Shown here: positions 35,521 to 37,396 of the stretch, one piece after another
Layout of the letters: every line of letters begins with the position of its first letter
Numbering within the stretch: the stretch's first letter is position 1
Source of the DNA: Streptomyces otsuchiensis
Lineage (GTDB): Bacteria; Actinomycetota; Actinomycetes; Streptomycetales; Streptomycetaceae
Reading direction: 5' to 3'
NCBI RefSeq assembly: GCF_004305975.1
Contig: NZ_BHZI01000016.1
Span: 1 to 37,396, forward strand
DNA length: 37,396 nt
Position numbers and translations under genes: made by a program
The notes under the pieces: generated by a model
Told to the model about the DNA's origin: nothing
The model's input: only the letters and a program-made list of their open reading frames with translations
The model's database searches: none

Positions 35521-37396
35521 CGAGTGATCTCCTCGGAGTCGCCGGGCGGGACGGCGGAGCCGGTACCGGCCACGTCGTCGGAAGGGTCGGAGGGTGCGGG
35601 CGTGGTGGCCGTCGCGGGTGCGGTGGCCGTCGCGGGCGCGCCGCCGGGCGGGGTGGCGACCGGGCCGAAGGACTGGTCGGCGGTGGTCCCCACGGACAGT
35701 TCGGCCGCGCCGGTCCCGGGCGCGAGGGAGACCAGCAGATGGCGTCGCCAGCCGGTGTCGTCCCGCTCGGGGTGGTCCTCCCGCCAGTGGCAGCCGCGGG
35801 TCTCGGTGCGCCGCTCGGCGGCGGCGACCAGCACGCGGGCGACCAGCAGCAGATTGGCGGTCTCCCAGGCGTCGACGCCCGGTTCGGCGGGCTTGTCGGC
35901 GGTGCGCAGCGCGTCGAGGGCGCGTGCCGTCGCCGCCAGGCTGCGCGCCGAACGCAGTACGCCCGCGCCCTCGGTCATCACCCGCTGGATCTCGCGCCGC
36001 GCCTCGGGTGGCGGGAGCGGGCACCCGGCGGTGGCCGCGTCCGGGGAGACCGGCGGGACCGGGGAGTCCGCTGCGTCCGGTGCGTCCGCTGCGTCCGGTG
36101 CGTCCGCCCGGTGGGTGGGCAGTTCGGCCAGACCGGTTGCGGCGATCCGCTCGGCGAAGACCAGGCCCTCCAGCAGCGAGTTGGAGGCCAGGCGGTTGGC
36201 GCCGTGGACCCCCGTGCAGGCGACCTCGCCGCAGGCGTACAGCCCGGGGACGGTGGTGCGGCCGTGCAGGTCGGTGCGGACCCCGCCCGAGGCGTAGTGC
36301 GCTGCCGGGGAGACCGGGATCGGCTCGGTGACCGGGTCGATCCCGTGCGAGCGGCAGGAGGCGAGGATGGTGGGGAAGCGGCGTTCCCACATCTCGGCGC
36401 CGAAGTGCCGTCCGTCGAGGTACATGTGGGCGGCGCCGGTCTCCCGCATCCGGCCCATGATGCCCTTGGCGACGATGTCGCGCGGCGCCAGCTCGGCCAA
36501 CTCGTGGCGGCCGACCATGAACCGCTCGCCGGCGCCGTCCACCAAGTGGGCGCCCTCGCCGCGCACGGCCTCGGAGATCAGCGGCTGCTGCCCCTGGGCG
36601 TCCGCGCCGAGGTAGAGCACCGTCGGGTGGAACTGGACGAACTCCAGGTCGGAGACCTCCGCCCCGGCGCGCAGGGCCAGCGCCACGCCGTCGCCCGTGG
36701 AGACGGCGGGGTTGGTGGTTGCGGAGAAGACCTGCCCCATGCCGCCGGTCGCCAGCACCACCATCGGCGCGTGGACGGCGCCGACGCCGTCGTGCCGGCC
36801 CTCCCCCATCACGTGCAGGGTGACTCCGGCGGCCCGTCCGTCGGGGTCGGTGAGGAGGTCGAGGGCGAGCGCGTGCTCGATGGTCTCGATCCCGGCGTCA
36901 CGCACGGCGCCGACGAGGGCGCGGGAGATCTCGGCGCCGGTGGCGTCGCCCCCGGCGTGGGCGATGCGTCGGCGGTGGTGGCCGCCCTCGCGGGTGAGCG
37001 CGATCTCGCCTGCGGGGGTGGTGTCGAAGCGGGCGCCGGCGGCGATCAGCCGGCCCACCGCGCCCGGGCCCTCGGTCACCAGGGTGCGGACGGCCTCCTC
37101 GTCACAGAGACCGGCTCCGGCGACCAGGGAGTCGTCGAGGTGCTGTTCGGGGGTGTCGCCCTCGCCGAGCGCCGCGGCTATGCCGCCCTGTGCCCAGCGG
37201 GTGGAGCCGTCGTCCAGCAGGGCCTTGGTGACGATCACCGTGCGGCGCCCGGCCTCCGCGCAGCGCAGCGCGACGGTCAGTCCGGCGATGCCGGAGCCGA
37301 CCACGACCACGTCGGCGGAGACGGCCCAGGTCGGGGCGGGGCCGAGCACGGCGCCCGGGACGGGACGCGGTGCGGCGGAGGCCGCCGGGGCGGGGC
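35517..37396 (-). CDS. nadB: L-aspartate oxidase (start at or beyond the window edge)
   Basis: A flavoenzyme that oxidises aspartate to iminoaspartate, the first step of NAD synthesis. Visible: the FAD-binding VVVVGSGIAGLTVALRCAEAG, RWAQGGIAAALG, the active-site region TREGGHHRRRIAHAGGDATG, ATGGMGQVF, FVQFHPT, and ASGGVRTDLHGRTTVPGLYACGEVACTGVHGANRLASNSLLEG. A Pro/Ala/Asp linker encoded by a tandem repeat splits the flavin domain from the C-terminal helical domain. The Ala/Thr/Pro-rich tail is extra. A GTG at 37349 gives 610 residues, but it has no ribosome binding site and the frame stays open to the right edge, so the true start may lie outside. NadA is not in the window. Confidence 0.95.
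   Translation of the reverse strand, partial: PAPAASAAPRPVPGAVLGPAPTWAVSADVVVVGSGIAGLTVALRCAEAGRRTVIVTKALLDDGSTRWAQGGIAAALGEGDTPEQHLDDSLVAGAGLCDEEAVRTLVTEGPGAVGRLIAAGARFDTTPAGEIALTREGGHHRRRIAHAGGDATGAEISRALVGAVRDAGIETIEHALALDLLTDPDGRAAGVTLHVMGEGRHDGVGAVHAPMVVLATGGMGQVFSATTNPAVSTGDGVALALRAGAEVSDLEFVQFHPTVLYLGADAQGQQPLISEAVRGEGAHLVDGAGERFMVGRHELAELAPRDIVAKGIMGRMRETGAAHMYLDGRHFGAEMWERRFPTILASCRSHGIDPVTEPIPVSPAAHYASGGVRTDLHGRTTVPGLYACGEVACTGVHGANRLASNSLLEGLVFAERIAATGLAELPTHRADAPDAADAPDAADSPVPPVSPDAATAGCPLPPPEARREIQRVMTEGAGVLRSARSLAATARALDALRTADKPAEPGVDAWETANLLLVARVLVAAAERRTETRGCHWREDHPERDDTGWRRHLLVSLAPGTGAAELSVGTTADQSFGPVATPPGGAPATATAPATATTPAPSDPSDDVAGTGSAVPPGDSEEITR
36071..36106. repeat. 18-bp tandem duplication in the nadB linker
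   Basis: CTGCGTCCGGTGCGTCCG occurs twice, perfectly, at 36071-36088 and 36089-36106; each copy contains two 9-bp subunits. It encodes the repeated Asp-Ala-Ala/Asp-Ala-Pro residues of the NadB linker. Confidence 0.75.

Overview
The window is chromosomal DNA of a high-GC actinomycete, almost certainly Streptomyces or a close relative. Third codon positions are nearly all G or C, GTG starts are common, many genes look leaderless, and the conserved genes (ilvD, radA-disA-mutY, clpC, lsr2, coaX-nadC-nadB) follow an order familiar from Streptomyces chromosomes. Most of it is conserved chromosome, with small accessory modules between the core genes. I found no tRNA, rRNA, CRISPR array or intact transposase.

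Region by region. 1-2.8 kb: the start of a secreted protein, then an HxlR regulator between two RibD-like reductases, and a small membrane protein. 2.8-5.7 kb: a 164-bp MITE-like element inserted exactly at the stop codon of a Uma2-family gene, then ilvD. 5.8-11.2 kb: a Cys-rich metal-cluster-like protein divergent from a Ppx/GppA phosphatase, and an ABC-2 exporter pair divergent from a TIM-barrel isomerase that is coupled to a TetR gene. A perfect 22-bp palindrome sits on the exporter promoter. 11.2-17.9 kb: an apparent ECF sigma/anti-sigma/BACON fusion, radA, disA, a surface protein with an acidic linker, and mutY. 18-25 kb: a small unknown gene ending in a 15-bp tandem repeat, a GNAT acetyltransferase, a 1050-residue NACHT-LRR protein, two VOC proteins, an AraC regulator coupled to tag, and a small zinc-ribbon-like protein. 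25-27.6 kb: an EmrB/QacA-type exporter and its divergent TetR regulator, with two matching operators. 27.6-31.6 kb: clpC with an upstream ClgR-type box, a hypothetical gene and lsr2. 31.7-37.4 kb: an N-acetylglutamate-synthase-like GNAT, a BlaI regulator, two small proteins, and the overlapping coaX-nadC-nadB genes for CoA and NAD synthesis; nadB runs to the right edge.

How it fits together: the core genes cover branched-chain amino acid synthesis, DNA repair with c-di-AMP signalling (RadA, DisA, MutY, Tag), proteolysis (ClpC), xenogeneic silencing (Lsr2) and cofactor synthesis. The strongest candidates for poorly described biology are the NACHT-LRR protein (an NLR-like, possibly anti-phage ATPase) and the single-chain sigma/anti-sigma/BACON protein. 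At the DNA level, the clearest signals are the MITE at a stop codon, two well-formed TetR operator arrangements, and about eleven genes whose -10 hexamer lies only 6-8 nt before the start codon.
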